Positions 26,316-36,435 are shown, counted from the first letter of the stretch. The stretch is DNA of 64,000 nucleotides from Bacteroidales bacterium (GCA_017962375.1 JAGCVJ010000015.1:124001-188000), one strand, 5' to 3'. The notes: generated from the letters alone by a model not told the origin. A program made the numbers and translations.

Positions 26316-26568
26316 TTGTACAATTGCTGTTGTAGTTAGAACATACTATAGGGTCTTTACTCTTAGCGCAAGCAGGCCGTAAACTGATTGCGTTTCCTGC
26401 GTAGCACCCCACGACATCTCCATTCTCCTTGCAACGACATCTGTTAATTTCGTCAAAATTACCATGAGGGTCTGGTATGTCTTGTGCCACGACTGTAATA
26501 CAAACGCCAAGTACTGCACAGGCCATCAAAAAGAAAGCATATGCTTTCAAACAATACTGTTTTTTCAT
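26284..26568 (-). CDS. Cys-rich small secreted peptide 3
   Basis: A 94-residue precursor with a signal peptide (about 1-29, ending ITVVAQ). The mature part of about 65 residues has six Cys (C44, C46, C55, C67, C76, C83) and a Gly/Thr/Asn-rich tail (GGEGGTTN). An even Cys number in an exported peptide suggests three disulfides. It resembles the small Cys-rich NVEALA-type peptides of Bacteroidota in size and layout, but lacks a clear NVEALA motif. Its ATG overlaps the stop of the propeller lipoprotein gene (ATGA). It is overlapped at the 3' end by the next gene. Function unknown. Confidence 0.7.
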   Translation of the reverse strand: MKKQYCLKAYAFFLMACAVLGVCITVVAQDIPDPHGNFDEINRCRCKENGDVVGCYAGNAISLRPACAKSKDPIVCSNYNSNCTNAGGEGGTTN

Positions 26569-27746
26569 TTTTCAAATAATTTGAATTTAACCAATACAAA
26601 ATGTTCGTTAATATAATCTGACCGCTTATAGGCATAATAAAAACCATCGCACCCGCGACCAAATAATTCGAAGTCAGAATCAACAAGAATATCTCCAATC
26701 AAATCATAATCTTTATATATCTGCAACTTTCTTTGCCCGTTATCCAACCGACATGTTCTGAATACTAATTCACCATCTGAAAACAACTTGTCATAATACC
26801 CATATTTATTTCTGTATGCCGCCCCATGTTCTTCAAATTCCTCAAATGTGACTGTTTCTGGATAAGCACCGGATATCAAACCATCAGCGACTCCAAACGA
26901 ATAAAGAGGTTCTCCAGCTATATTCATAACATAGATTTTCGGATCTGCATTAAATGAAACCATTATCTCATTACCCTTAATCAAGAAGGAATATCTTCCA
27001 AAAACAGGAATATTTTTCTTAGAATAAACAGAAGGGTAGTGACCCACGAGTTTTAATGTCTCAGAGATATTTTCTGGCTCATATATAGCAAAGAGATAGG
27101 AATCTCTCCAGAATTCTTTTGATTTAGAATAGACTTCATAAGGATTATATGCAACATGTTCTGTTAAAATAGGAATATATAATTTACCATATTTATAATA
27201 GATTTGGCCAACGTAATTGTTAAACTCATACATTTGGGGCACCTTGGGATCTGGGTTTCTATAAAGATTCCTCCATTCTGCCTGGAGAAAACTTGTATCG
27301 ACGGCTGTAAACCAAGGGGATGGCTCATAAAAGGTTTTTGTCGAGAAATCAGCACTAAAAATATTTACGCTTGAATTGTTGTCCAGACTCACAAAGCAAT
27401 CATTTTGATCAAAAGATGAGCTCCAAGAAGGTAATAACATTTCATTAGGTCCTCGTCCTTGCGTTATATATGTAGTATCATAAACTCCGTTTAGACGATA
27501 AGAGTTAATTCCAACTGCATAGCTATCTGCAAAATATATCCTGCTCCCCGACGGTGACATTAACCATTGGCCAGAAAAAGATGTCATTGAAGCATCAAGG
27601 ATAATACTATCCATCGTCAAGGTCTCAATTTCTACCTTTGTTTTACCCAAATGTTCTATCCCGGAATAAAAATCCTTACTGCTATTACAACAAACCACTA
27701 ACATTTGCAGTGTAAGTATTATAAATAAGATTGTTGTCTTTCTCAT
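26565..27746 (-). CDS. 6-bladed beta-propeller lipoprotein 3
   Basis: A 393-residue lipoprotein with a hydrophobic lead and lipobox VVCC (Cys19 or 20). The start is the ATG at 27746; a GTG precedes it. The body shows the repeating propeller strands and the family hallmark GRGPNEMLLPSW near residue 97, equivalent to GxGPGEY of the 6-bladed propeller (PF17170-type) family. Aromatic blade edges occur throughout (YSFGVADGLI, VVGHYPS-like). Such proteins are periplasmic or surface lipoproteins without known enzymatic activity. It is translationally coupled to Cys-rich peptide 3, which supports a peptide-binding or delivery role. Confidence 0.8.
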   Translation of the reverse strand: MRKTTILFIILTLQMLVVCCNSSKDFYSGIEHLGKTKVEIETLTMDSIILDASMTSFSGQWLMSPSGSRIYFADSYAVGINSYRLNGVYDTTYITQGRGPNEMLLPSWSSSFDQNDCFVSLDNNSSVNIFSADFSTKTFYEPSPWFTAVDTSFLQAEWRNLYRNPDPKVPQMYEFNNYVGQIYYKYGKLYIPILTEHVAYNPYEVYSKSKEFWRDSYLFAIYEPENISETLKLVGHYPSVYSKKNIPVFGRYSFLIKGNEIMVSFNADPKIYVMNIAGEPLYSFGVADGLISGAYPETVTFEEFEEHGAAYRNKYGYYDKLFSDGELVFRTCRLDNGQRKLQIYKDYDLIGDILVDSDFELFGRGCDGFYYAYKRSDYINEHFVLVKFKLFEK

Positions 27747-27768
27747 CACTATGGGATTTTACTTTGCC

Positions 27769-27776
27769 CAAATATA
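27769..27776 (-). promoter_or_regulatory. Candidate -7 box for the propeller 3 / peptide 3 segment
   Basis: On the minus strand it reads TATATTTG, a TAnnTTTG match, 22 bases before the propeller ATG. No clear -33. If used, the third module has its own transcript apart from the pump genes. Confidence 0.4.
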
Positions 27777-27798
27777 ACTAAAATTGTTTGATGTATAA

Positions 27799-30795
27799 CT
27801 AATAATTTTCGTTTTTTATAGCAAACAACGGCAAATAAAAGACTACTGCTATTAAGGCAAACAGTTGTGTGCTAATAACCCCCAAGGCGAAATCAAACCA
27901 GAATGCCTCCTGGGGACCTTCCATAAGAAAAGGAAGAAGGCCTATTACCGTAGAGACAATCGTAAGCAAAACTGGTCTTATCTCATGCATGAAAGATTTT
28001 ATGTAAATGCGGGTGACCTTTATGTTACTTGCGCGTTGTTCTCTTAAAGCTTCACCAAGATTCCTTCTATAAGTCCAAAACAGATAAATTCCTGCATTTA
28101 CAGTTATCCCGACTGATAATATTATCGCTGAGAAGCCGCCTTGGTCAAATATGTATGAAGACAAGCCAAAAATCAGGAAAAGCCCCATAAGGGATACCGG
28201 GACCAGGATGATTATGGACAGAGGATATCTCAGAGATTCAAAAAGAATTGAAAGAATTATAAACATTGCTATAAGTATCAGACCTATCAGGTAAACATAT
28301 CTGAGACTTGTTTCTTTGATATCAAGGCGGTATGTTGTTGATTTTGCTCTGTAGCCAACCGGAAGAACTTCTGAATTCATATAGTTTATGGCTTCCTCCT
28401 CCACCCGTGCATTCATTTTCATTTCACCAAGGAAATCATAGCATACAAGTAGCTTGTAGGACTGGTTTTCCTTTATGATATTGATTTTTGATTCTGATTT
28501 TCTCAGATTCCCCACACCAGAAAGTGAAATTTTGCGCCCGGCAACAGAGATGGGAACATTATTAGCCTGCCACAGCTCATAGCTGTCTGAAAGCGAAGAA
28601 CTCAGAACGGTCAGATTAGAAAGCTGCAGGCTTCTTCTGTAAAGAAGTTCCTGAAGCCTGCCATAATACATACGAGGATTTACTCCAGATACTGCCAGCC
28701 TTTCAAAATCATACTCCATATCTATTTGGGTAAGAGGGTGTTGCTCTCTTGAACTCCTTATCTGTATATTCTTTACTCTGGAGTTTCCGGCCAGATAATC
28801 GGATAGTTTCTGTGCATATGATTGCAAATCGTCATAATTATAACCGGTAAGTTCTATTGCATTGCCTCTGCCCTCTCCACCTATATAGTTGCTGAAATAT
28901 CTGTCGTCTATCCCGCTGACGGTCCAGTTGGCTCCACCGAAGTCAGAGGCGGCGGATATTACATCCTGCTTCAGTTCCATAGGAAATGCCGTGTTTTCAT
29001 ATTCTGCTTTGAAGAACACTTCTATCAAAGCCTTGTCATATGATTGTATCCGAGATGTGAACAATTCTATCTGAGGATACTGCGCCAGATAGTTTTCCAT
29101 CTGCCGGACAATCTGGTCAAGCTGCTTTACGGTATGGCCGTGGCTCAGACCTGCTGTAACAAGAAGACTCTTTTTTTGAGGGAGTCTGCCAAAATCCACC
29201 CTTGAAAGAGACTTGTAAAAAATACGGGAAGAGAAGAAAACGCCTGCTATCAGAAAAATCAACAATATCCACTTATACTTCACCGAAAAAATTATGTACT
29301 TTTCATAAATCCGAAACAGTCTCGCCTTTTTTCTCAGTGATGCCAATGAAACTTTTCTCCGCCCTACCCCTTGAGGCATATAGTGGATCAGGGCAGGAAC
29401 AAAGAAATATGCTACCGCCAGAGAAACGGCAAGATTTATAGAGACGGCATAAATGAAATCAGGGAAATTAGCTGTCTGAAGCTCAGGAAAAACAAATGTC
29501 ATAAAGAGAGCCAGCACGGTTGTTGCCACAGCACCAAAAACAGCCCAAAAAACAGCACGGTCTCCTTTTATACTGTAGTAGTCTGTCATTATGATAGTAG
29601 AATCTATCATCATTCCCATTGAAACTGTTATTCCTGCCAGGGTATAAAGATGAAGATTCAGACCTGAGATATAATAGACCAACAACGCCACAGCTATATT
29701 GGCCGCAATCGTAATCAATATGGCGGCCATATACCTGACCGATCTGTATGACAGCAGCACAAAGACAAGAAGCGCCGCTATTGATATAAGGGTCCGGGCA
29801 ACTATCTTGTCAAGCTCTGTGGAAATGAATTCTGAAGAGTCGTAGCCAACGGAACAGGTGATAGCCGGAGGAAACATCAACATAAGTTCAGCTACCTTGT
29901 CTTTGAGTTCTCTGATGGTTTTCAGGCTGTTTATCCCAGGGCTGGTGTATATGGAAAGCGCCAGAGTATTCAGCCCGTTTATCCTGTAGCTGGAAAGAAC
30001 TTCAGCCTCTTCTTTACGGACAGCTGCTATATCTGACAGATGTACGACAGAGCCATTTCTGATGGCAACAGGTATGTTCTCAAGAGCCTCGTTGCTGTCC
30101 GTCTCAAACCTTACGGAAATCACATTTCCCTCCTCATCCCTCGATACTCCGAGGTTGTCGGACAGATATGCCTCTGACAGGGACGCATATATCTCCTGAG
30201 GTGTTATATTCAGAGCGGACGCCTTTTGCGGATCAAATTCAACCACACAGTTGTATGGAACATACCCATAAACATCTACCTGCTCAACTCCGCTAAAGGA
30301 AGAGAGCGGAACCAACAGCAAATCCTTGGCTGCTTTATAGATCTCGGAGGTGGGGAGATCTCCCTTCAATACAAAAGCCACAGATTCCCTGTGAGCAGAA
30401 CCTCGAGTGCTCAAAGATATATCGGGATACGAAACACCGGCGGGAAGAGAAGGGTACAGACCTCGTATCAGCGTTGCCACATCCAGACGGACGGCCTGCA
30501 TATCAACCTTTTTCCCAAAGGTAAGATATACTCTCCCGTATCCTGAAGAAGAGATTGACGAGGTTGACTCACATCCTTTTATCGTGGACAAGGCCGCCTC
30601 CATGACAGAGGTGACATTTTTCTCGGTGACTATAGGGATTGCACCATCATAGGAGAAACCGACCACAATGGTATTGCGCTCTTCTTCAGGAATATAGCTC
30701 AGGCTAAGGGACCTGATGCTCAACAAGCCGGTAACCGTCAAGGCAACGGCTACCAGAATTGTTGAAAAAGGTGATATGTTTCCCTTTTTGTTCAT
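27799..30795 (-). CDS. RND-superfamily efflux permease, second paralogue
   Basis: A 998-residue inner-membrane RND transporter. MNKKGNIS at 30795 is chosen as the start, because upstream in-frame codons overlap the preceding gene and the first TM helix follows directly. It shows the RND layout: TM1, a large periplasmic porter domain, TM2-6, a second porter domain and TM7-12 (YLIGLILIAMFIILSILFESLRYPL). In TM4 the proton-relay pair reads D398-S399 (GMMIDSTIIMTD), where AcrB has Asp-Asp, so it may be a poor proton carrier by itself. It begins 10 bases after the stop of the other RND gene, suggesting a mixed trimer as in MdtBC. Confidence 0.88.
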   Translation of the reverse strand: MNKKGNISPFSTILVAVALTVTGLLSIRSLSLSYIPEEERNTIVVGFSYDGAIPIVTEKNVTSVMEAALSTIKGCESTSSISSSGYGRVYLTFGKKVDMQAVRLDVATLIRGLYPSLPAGVSYPDISLSTRGSAHRESVAFVLKGDLPTSEIYKAAKDLLLVPLSSFSGVEQVDVYGYVPYNCVVEFDPQKASALNITPQEIYASLSEAYLSDNLGVSRDEEGNVISVRFETDSNEALENIPVAIRNGSVVHLSDIAAVRKEEAEVLSSYRINGLNTLALSIYTSPGINSLKTIRELKDKVAELMLMFPPAITCSVGYDSSEFISTELDKIVARTLISIAALLVFVLLSYRSVRYMAAILITIAANIAVALLVYYISGLNLHLYTLAGITVSMGMMIDSTIIMTDYYSIKGDRAVFWAVFGAVATTVLALFMTFVFPELQTANFPDFIYAVSINLAVSLAVAYFFVPALIHYMPQGVGRRKVSLASLRKKARLFRIYEKYIIFSVKYKWILLIFLIAGVFFSSRIFYKSLSRVDFGRLPQKKSLLVTAGLSHGHTVKQLDQIVRQMENYLAQYPQIELFTSRIQSYDKALIEVFFKAEYENTAFPMELKQDVISAASDFGGANWTVSGIDDRYFSNYIGGEGRGNAIELTGYNYDDLQSYAQKLSDYLAGNSRVKNIQIRSSREQHPLTQIDMEYDFERLAVSGVNPRMYYGRLQELLYRRSLQLSNLTVLSSSLSDSYELWQANNVPISVAGRKISLSGVGNLRKSESKINIIKENQSYKLLVCYDFLGEMKMNARVEEEAINYMNSEVLPVGYRAKSTTYRLDIKETSLRYVYLIGLILIAMFIILSILFESLRYPLSIIILVPVSLMGLFLIFGLSSYIFDQGGFSAIILSVGITVNAGIYLFWTYRRNLGEALREQRASNIKVTRIYIKSFMHEIRPVLLTIVSTVIGLLPFLMEGPQEAFWFDFALGVISTQLFALIAVVFYLPLFAIKNENY

Positions 30796-30805
30796 CCGGA
30801 AGAAA

Positions 30806-33800
30806 TCAAAGTTTACTATACAAAGCCCTATAGAGAGCCGGCACAATGAAAACGCTTACAAACGTTCCCACAACCATACCAACTATTATCACCACCGCCA
30901 TAGGATACTGCAGATAATCCCCCAAACTGCTTCTGCCAAGGAACGGCAGAACGGCCAGTATTGTCGTAAGGGATGTCATGATTATTGACTTCAGCCTTCT
31001 TTGCCCTGCTTCCCTTATTGCCGCCTCCAGTTCCTTCCCGGAAAGAATAAGTTTGTTTATCGTATCTACCTTAAGAATGGAGTCGTTGATAACTATACCG
31101 CTCGTTACAATCAAGCCTATCATAGTCATCACATTCAAGCTTATGCCGGCTATCCAAAGGAAAACAAAAACGACAAAGAAGTCTATCACCACTTCCGAAA
31201 GAATAATCAAAGGCTGCTTCAAAGACTCAAACTGAGAAGCCAGAATAAGATAGAGTATCATCAACGCAATAGCCAATGCCACAACCAACTCTGAAGCAGT
31301 GCGTTTTCCGGAGAACCAGCTCCCGTTGAAAGAGACATCAAAATCACCATTGTCTTTTACAGCCTCCCTGACAGATTCCATTGCCTTTGATTCTTTCCCT
31401 TTATCAACTTTAAGCTCTACCGGAACAATCTCGCCGGTAATATTTCCCGATACCGTCTGGAAATCTTCCGTAAAAGTTTCCCTGAGAAATTCTCTGACCG
31501 GAATCCGGCTGTTCTCCTTTGAGATGAAAGTTTCATCCAGCATTTCCCATATATTGCCACCTCCCGACTTCATCACTACAGCCTTTATCTGGTCTGTTTC
31601 CGCTATATCAAAGATTTTGATTTCACCGATTTGCCTTTTGAGCACATCCGCCAATTCTGCGCTAGTTATACCATATAACGCCATTTTTTCTGCATTGGCC
31701 AAAAGAACGATTGTGGGTCTGAGCCTGAGCGGAGAAATGCTTATGTCCTGATTCTTTTCTATCTCAGACAGCAGACCTTCTAACCTGAGGATCCCTCCAC
31801 CGGAAAAACCAGGTCCGAGGGGACGGAAAACAGCCTGAAGATGTGCCTGTCTGTCTGAAAAGACAAAGTCAAGGATGTTGGATGATTCTCTGAATTGACA
31901 GTAAGCCCTGCCATAGTTTTCAGACAACTTTCCGGAAAGGGATTCAATGACCGTCTCCAGCATCTGTGGCGTCTTGCACCTTATATAGATTTCAGCCATG
32001 TTCCCGGCCATATCTTCCGTATGCCCAAGTATATATTGCTGATGTCCTTCATAAGTGACAAACTCCTCAACAGACTGCCCCAGATTATTTTCCAGATCCA
32101 GGATGCGCTCAAGATTTGCCTCAAGACTCAGAGGTTCATTCCAATCTATGTCAAGGACAGTCTCTGTATTCTTCATTTCTGGAAGACGTGTCTTTGGCAG
32201 AAGCCCAAAAAGAATAATCAGACCCAGCAGACAAACCGGCAAAACAACAAAGATTGCTTTCCGCTTTCTCAGGAACCAAGATGAGATCCTTTCACATCTT
32301 ACGGCCAGACGGCTGTTTATGTCTGGTATTTTTTGCAGCAAAGCACATGAAGATTCCTTTCCGGAGCGGAACCATGCATAATAGAATACCGGAACACAAA
32401 CCACTGTTACTATATAAGATGCCAGAAGGGTGATTACAATAGCAGCCGCCTGTTCTGAAAACAGAGAAGCTGCTATACCTTTTGTGAACACGACCGGAAT
32501 AAAAACAGCACAGGTGGTAAGGGTTGAACTCATCATCGCGCCGGCAACCTCTCTTGTTCCGTATATGACGGAATCTTTTGTCTGATCCTGTTTGTAACGT
32601 TCTGTTAGGTTGTCTATCAGAATTATTGAGTTGTCAACCATAAGCCCCACTCCCAGAAGAAGCCCGGAAAGAGAGAGTATATTTACGCTTATTCCAAATA
32701 TCCAGAAACAAAGCAAAGACAACAGGATGGACACAGGAACTGTCAGTGCAGACAGCATGGAGAGTCTTATATCGCGGAAGAAAACTATAATGACAAATAT
32801 GGTGGCCAGAAGAGCAAACAGTATGTTCTGCAGAAGACTTCTTATGGAATAGTCCAAAAGTTCGGACTGGTTTCTTGTTATCCTGAAATCAATCTCCGGA
32901 TAATCCTCAGACATGGAAGATATAAGATCCTCTGTCTCTTTCCTTACTTCTGACATTCTGCAATTGCCTTGTTTTATCACGGCTATGCTGATGATTCTCT
33001 GTCTCCCGTCATAAATGCACCCGACCCTTTCCGCTTCCGAAGAATAAACTTTTGCTACATCTTTAAGCTGTATTATACGCGAGTCTTTTTTGAAGTAGAT
33101 GTTCTCGATATCTTCTTTGCCTCCCACCAGAGACTTGAAGTTGATGTCATATTGATATTCCCTGTCCCTTATTGTAAGGTTTCCGAGACTGATGTCAGAT
33201 GACTTTAGGCAGTTTTCAAATTCCTGCAAAGAAAAGCCCAGCTCCTGCAGTTTGCCCATATCTGGCTCTATTACATATTGAGGAATATCATATCCGCTCG
33301 CATCAGCGATGGAAACAGATGGCAACTGCTCAAGCCTTTTGACAATTAAAGAACGAGCAAGACGGCTCAATTCTCCAAAAGAACTTTTTGCCCCTTCTTT
33401 CAGGGATATGTTCAAGTAGAACACCGGAATATCCGAAGCACTGTACTTTATGAGTCTCGGACGCTCTATAGGGGGCAGGAACATCATAGCCCTGTCAACC
33501 TTCTCATTTGCCTCAATGAAGCAATAGTCTATATCCGTCCCGAAGTCAAAAGACAGCAAGACCGTACCCCTGCCGTCATTTGCAGAGGTTGAGAGGTCTT
33601 TCAGTCCGTCAATCTGCGCCAATTGTTGTCTTAGGGGATCCAGTATTTTTTCTTCCATTTCCCTGGCAGAGTATTGACGGTGTGAAACCTGGACCGCTAT
33701 ATAAGGAACATCAACTTCAGGTATCAGGGAAACGGGCAGCCTGAATACAGCTACAACGCCAAGCACAATGGCAACCAGTACCACCATTGTTACTGCTATC

Positions 33801-33826
33801 GGCCTGTCCAGCAACTGCCTGAGCAT
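30806..33826 (-). CDS. RND-superfamily efflux permease, first paralogue
   Basis: A 1006-residue inner-membrane RND permease with the full 12-TM, two-porter-domain architecture (MLRQLLDRPIAVTMVVL; ASGYDIPQYVIEP; TVCVPVFYY-like end of the first half; GIVINDSILKVD in the second TM half). TM4 reads VGLMVDNSIILIDN, with D398 kept and N399 replacing the second Asp, a common variant in Bacteroidota pumps. It starts 1 base after the MFP stop and is followed by the second RND gene. Together with the MFP and TolC genes it makes a complete tripartite export system. The substrate is not readable from sequence, and the neighbours point to peptides. Confidence 0.92.
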   Translation of the reverse strand: MLRQLLDRPIAVTMVVLVAIVLGVVAVFRLPVSLIPEVDVPYIAVQVSHRQYSAREMEEKILDPLRQQLAQIDGLKDLSTSANDGRGTVLLSFDFGTDIDYCFIEANEKVDRAMMFLPPIERPRLIKYSASDIPVFYLNISLKEGAKSSFGELSRLARSLIVKRLEQLPSVSIADASGYDIPQYVIEPDMGKLQELGFSLQEFENCLKSSDISLGNLTIRDREYQYDINFKSLVGGKEDIENIYFKKDSRIIQLKDVAKVYSSEAERVGCIYDGRQRIISIAVIKQGNCRMSEVRKETEDLISSMSEDYPEIDFRITRNQSELLDYSIRSLLQNILFALLATIFVIIVFFRDIRLSMLSALTVPVSILLSLLCFWIFGISVNILSLSGLLLGVGLMVDNSIILIDNLTERYKQDQTKDSVIYGTREVAGAMMSSTLTTCAVFIPVVFTKGIAASLFSEQAAAIVITLLASYIVTVVCVPVFYYAWFRSGKESSCALLQKIPDINSRLAVRCERISSWFLRKRKAIFVVLPVCLLGLIILFGLLPKTRLPEMKNTETVLDIDWNEPLSLEANLERILDLENNLGQSVEEFVTYEGHQQYILGHTEDMAGNMAEIYIRCKTPQMLETVIESLSGKLSENYGRAYCQFRESSNILDFVFSDRQAHLQAVFRPLGPGFSGGGILRLEGLLSEIEKNQDISISPLRLRPTIVLLANAEKMALYGITSAELADVLKRQIGEIKIFDIAETDQIKAVVMKSGGGNIWEMLDETFISKENSRIPVREFLRETFTEDFQTVSGNITGEIVPVELKVDKGKESKAMESVREAVKDNGDFDVSFNGSWFSGKRTASELVVALAIALMILYLILASQFESLKQPLIILSEVVIDFFVVFVFLWIAGISLNVMTMIGLIVTSGIVINDSILKVDTINKLILSGKELEAAIREAGQRRLKSIIMTSLTTILAVLPFLGRSSLGDYLQYPMAVVIIVGMVVGTFVSVFIVPALYRALYSKL

Positions 33827-33827
33827 A

Positions 33828-34925
33828 CTACCTCCTTATTTCTACCTTGGACTTGTCGGCAAGGTTAAGATTACCGGAAACTATAATGGTGTCTCCTTCA
33901 CAAAGGACCGCATGGCGGCTCTTGTCTGCAACAACAGTGTAGTGCTCTTCATTGGATGCCGTAATTTCAACATAGACCCAATGGGCCATGCTGTCCGAAT
34001 ACGTAAAAAGCACATCGTGATTATCTCTCACAACAACTGCCTTTTTAGGTACGACTAGCTGGTCTTGAACAGATTTTTCAACGACAACCTTTACCTCCTG
34101 TCCATCCAGCAGATCTCCTTTATTCAATAATGTTGCGGTTACCACAATCTGGCCGCTTTCATTTATTGTCGGGTTGATATTTGTTATCCTTCCTGAAAAT
34201 CTGTGTTTTTCACCAGAATACGGAATTATCACCACCTCTGAACCAACTTTGCAGACGGAAGACTCCTCAGCCATGACAGGAAACTCTATAAACAACTCGC
34301 TGTCATCTATAATACGGCAAAAAACACCCGATGACTGCTCAAACTCCCTCTTTGAAATATCCGCAATCTTGCCGCTGAAAGGTGCATAAAGACAACACGA
34401 TTTCAAGTCATAGACACATCTTTCATAAGCGCTTTTTGCCGCAAAATATCCACTTTGCATCTTAACGCTTTCCAAGACTTCTGATGGAACAGAAACTGTA
34501 TCTCTTGCCTTATATCCCAAGCCGACAAGATAATCATACATATCCAGTTCCGCCTTCTGAAGAGTGATTTTTGCTGCATCCAGATTAAGTTTCTGACTTC
34601 TTGAATCAAGCTCAGCAACAACAGAACCTTTCTTTACAAAGCTACCGTTAGAAACTTTGATGGATGAGATATTTCCTGCTGCAGAAAAGGAAAGCTCCGC
34701 CTTCCTTTTTGCTGAAAGCCTACCGTTGGATATTACCTGAATTGCAAATGGAGTTCGGCGAAGAATGACAGTATCAACCATATTAACATTGCGGCGGTAC
34801 TGCAACTTTGACCGCTCCTTTCTTTCTTTGTTGCCGGAATTACCGGTACAACCTGCAGACAAAACCACCAGCAATAAAAACATTGCTGGCAACAGATGTC
34901 TTAATAATATGCCATCCCATTTCAT
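33828..34925 (-). CDS. RND periplasmic adaptor (membrane fusion lipoprotein)
   Basis: A 365-residue membrane fusion protein linking the RND permeases to TolC. The start is MKWDGILLR (34925), since an upstream Met would run into tolC. The lipobox is LSAGC near residue 28. It has the lipoyl/barrel-sandwich halves (AGNISSIKVSNGSFVKKGSVVAELDSR and CLYAPFSGKIADISKR), a short alpha-hairpin between them, and the beta-barrel and MP domains (VVPKKAVVVRDNHDV). It is unusually rich in Cys for this family (ERCVYDLKSCCLYA, GVFCRI). It is directly followed by the first RND gene. Confidence 0.9.
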   Translation of the reverse strand: MKWDGILLRHLLPAMFLLLVVLSAGCTGNSGNKERKERSKLQYRRNVNMVDTVILRRTPFAIQVISNGRLSAKRKAELSFSAAGNISSIKVSNGSFVKKGSVVAELDSRSQKLNLDAAKITLQKAELDMYDYLVGLGYKARDTVSVPSEVLESVKMQSGYFAAKSAYERCVYDLKSCCLYAPFSGKIADISKREFEQSSGVFCRIIDDSELFIEFPVMAEESSVCKVGSEVVIIPYSGEKHRFSGRITNINPTINESGQIVVTATLLNKGDLLDGQEVKVVVEKSVQDQLVVPKKAVVVRDNHDVLFTYSDSMAHWVYVEITASNEEHYTVVADKSRHAVLCEGDTIIVSGNLNLADKSKVEIRR

Positions 34926-34944
34926 GATATTCTGTTTGTTGCCA

Positions 34945-36435
34945 TTATCTGTCCTGAATCTGTTCAAAGTCCACGTTTATTTCGCCTTGATTTATAAAAT
35001 CATATAAAGTGCTCTTCCTCAGCCTGTAATAATATGTCCAGTAATTGCACATATCGGAAATGTATTTCAACTCGGCTGTATCTTTCTCCGTCTGGGCGTC
35101 TATCAGGTCTGTCACTGTAGCCTTTCCTTGCCTGAATCTGTCAGATACGAGTACATATCTTTCTCTTGCAAGTTCCGCTGTTTTTGCTGAAACAAGGCAC
35201 TGACCGCGTTGATTGTTGAATTGAGAAACTGAAAGATATATGCTTCGCCGATGATTGTTTTCCTCCTGTTCTATTTTAGCCATTACAACATCTCTTTTTG
35301 CCTTTGCCTTCTGCACGCGCCCATATCCGACACCCCAGTCAAATACAGGTATGGAAAAACTCAACCCCACAACTTCCTGGTCAAGCGGGGAGGCATACAC
35401 CCTGGCCAGTGTCTTGTCGGTCTTGGAAAGACCCAGTCTTGCCATGAAAGACATGGATATTCCTCTGGAGGCTTTTGCTCTTGCCACCTCAGAATCTGCA
35501 TTAAGGACAGCTATTTCGTTATTTAAGTCGAAGGAAGAATTGTTTGCGGTCAAAGCAAGGACTTCATCATAGTTAATGTCGAGTAGCGGGAGGTCTGCTG
35601 TTTCTTCAACCTTGACAGAAAAAGTTTCATCCTTTGCCAACATGGAATTGAAACGCATCTGAGTCTGACGTATATCTGTCTGGGCTTCATTGATTCTGAC
35701 ACTGTCTTTAAGTATGTTCAGATCCAATTTTAACAGTTCATCCTTTGTTATACGACCCAATTTCATTCTCTCAAACGCTATTGAGCGCAAAGTCTTCGTC
35801 ATTTCATAATTGCTCCTGGCAACTTCAAGCTCCTTCTGGGCCGAAAGTAGCCCAAAATAACAAGTAACAACCTCTAAAGCTATATCCTCCATAGCCTCAA
35901 GGTATTTCTTCTTTGCCAATTCATATTCCTTCGGGGATATTTTTCTGCTCCACTTGAACTGGTTAAAAGAAAACAAAGGCTGCGTATAAGAAACCGTAAA
36001 TGGCTGTGAGTACCACGTTGCTCCCTTTACCGCTCCAAACTGGTCGATTCTTGAAAGGTCTGAATACACAGAAAGCGTTCCTCCTGTTGCTGCCACATTC
36101 TGTGAAACGCTCAGACCAATGCTGTTCTGAAGATTGTATGTCCTGGCATAATGTATCTGCCCTGTATTATAATCCTGGAGTAACGTAAGGGAACGGTCAA
36201 AAGACATTATGTTTCCGTAAATCCCGACAGAAGGCTTAAGGCTCGCCAGATATGACCTGTATTGCCAATATGAAGACAGGAACTCACTTCTTGCCTCAAC
36301 CGCAGCCACAGATTTTGTCTTTGCTTCTGATATCGCCGCTTCCAAGGTCATCTCCTGCCCAAAAACCTTCATCGGTCTGACAGCAAGCAAGGACATTTCT
36401 AAGATCAACAAAAAGCAATAATAAAACTTATTCAT
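34945..36435 (-). CDS. TolC-family outer membrane channel
   Basis: A 496-residue outer-membrane efflux protein with a signal peptide (cut after KVFGQ near residue 27). It has two OEP repeats, each with a long alpha-barrel helix pair (LEAAISEAKTKSVAAVEARSEF; ELEVARSNYEMTKTLRSIAFERMKLGRITKDELLKLDL; and the mirrored RYVLVSDRFRQGKATVTDLIDAQTEKD). The beta-barrel strands are short and aromatic. It lies 19 bases upstream of the MFP and downstream of the thioredoxin-fold lipoprotein 2 gene by 64 bases. It is the exit duct of the tripartite pump. Confidence 0.92.
   Translation of the reverse strand: MNKFYYCFLLILEMSLLAVRPMKVFGQEMTLEAAISEAKTKSVAAVEARSEFLSSYWQYRSYLASLKPSVGIYGNIMSFDRSLTLLQDYNTGQIHYARTYNLQNSIGLSVSQNVAATGGTLSVYSDLSRIDQFGAVKGATWYSQPFTVSYTQPLFSFNQFKWSRKISPKEYELAKKKYLEAMEDIALEVVTCYFGLLSAQKELEVARSNYEMTKTLRSIAFERMKLGRITKDELLKLDLNILKDSVRINEAQTDIRQTQMRFNSMLAKDETFSVKVEETADLPLLDINYDEVLALTANNSSFDLNNEIAVLNADSEVARAKASRGISMSFMARLGLSKTDKTLARVYASPLDQEVVGLSFSIPVFDWGVGYGRVQKAKAKRDVVMAKIEQEENNHRRSIYLSVSQFNNQRGQCLVSAKTAELARERYVLVSDRFRQGKATVTDLIDAQTEKDTAELKYISDMCNYWTYYYRLRKSTLYDFINQGEINVDFEQIQDR

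Noticed and set aside
27799..36435. Ordinary multidrug efflux pump
   Set aside because: Not excluded, but the pump genes are embedded between coupled peptide modules and share their orientation. A peptide-linked role fits the context better; drug export remains an alternative.
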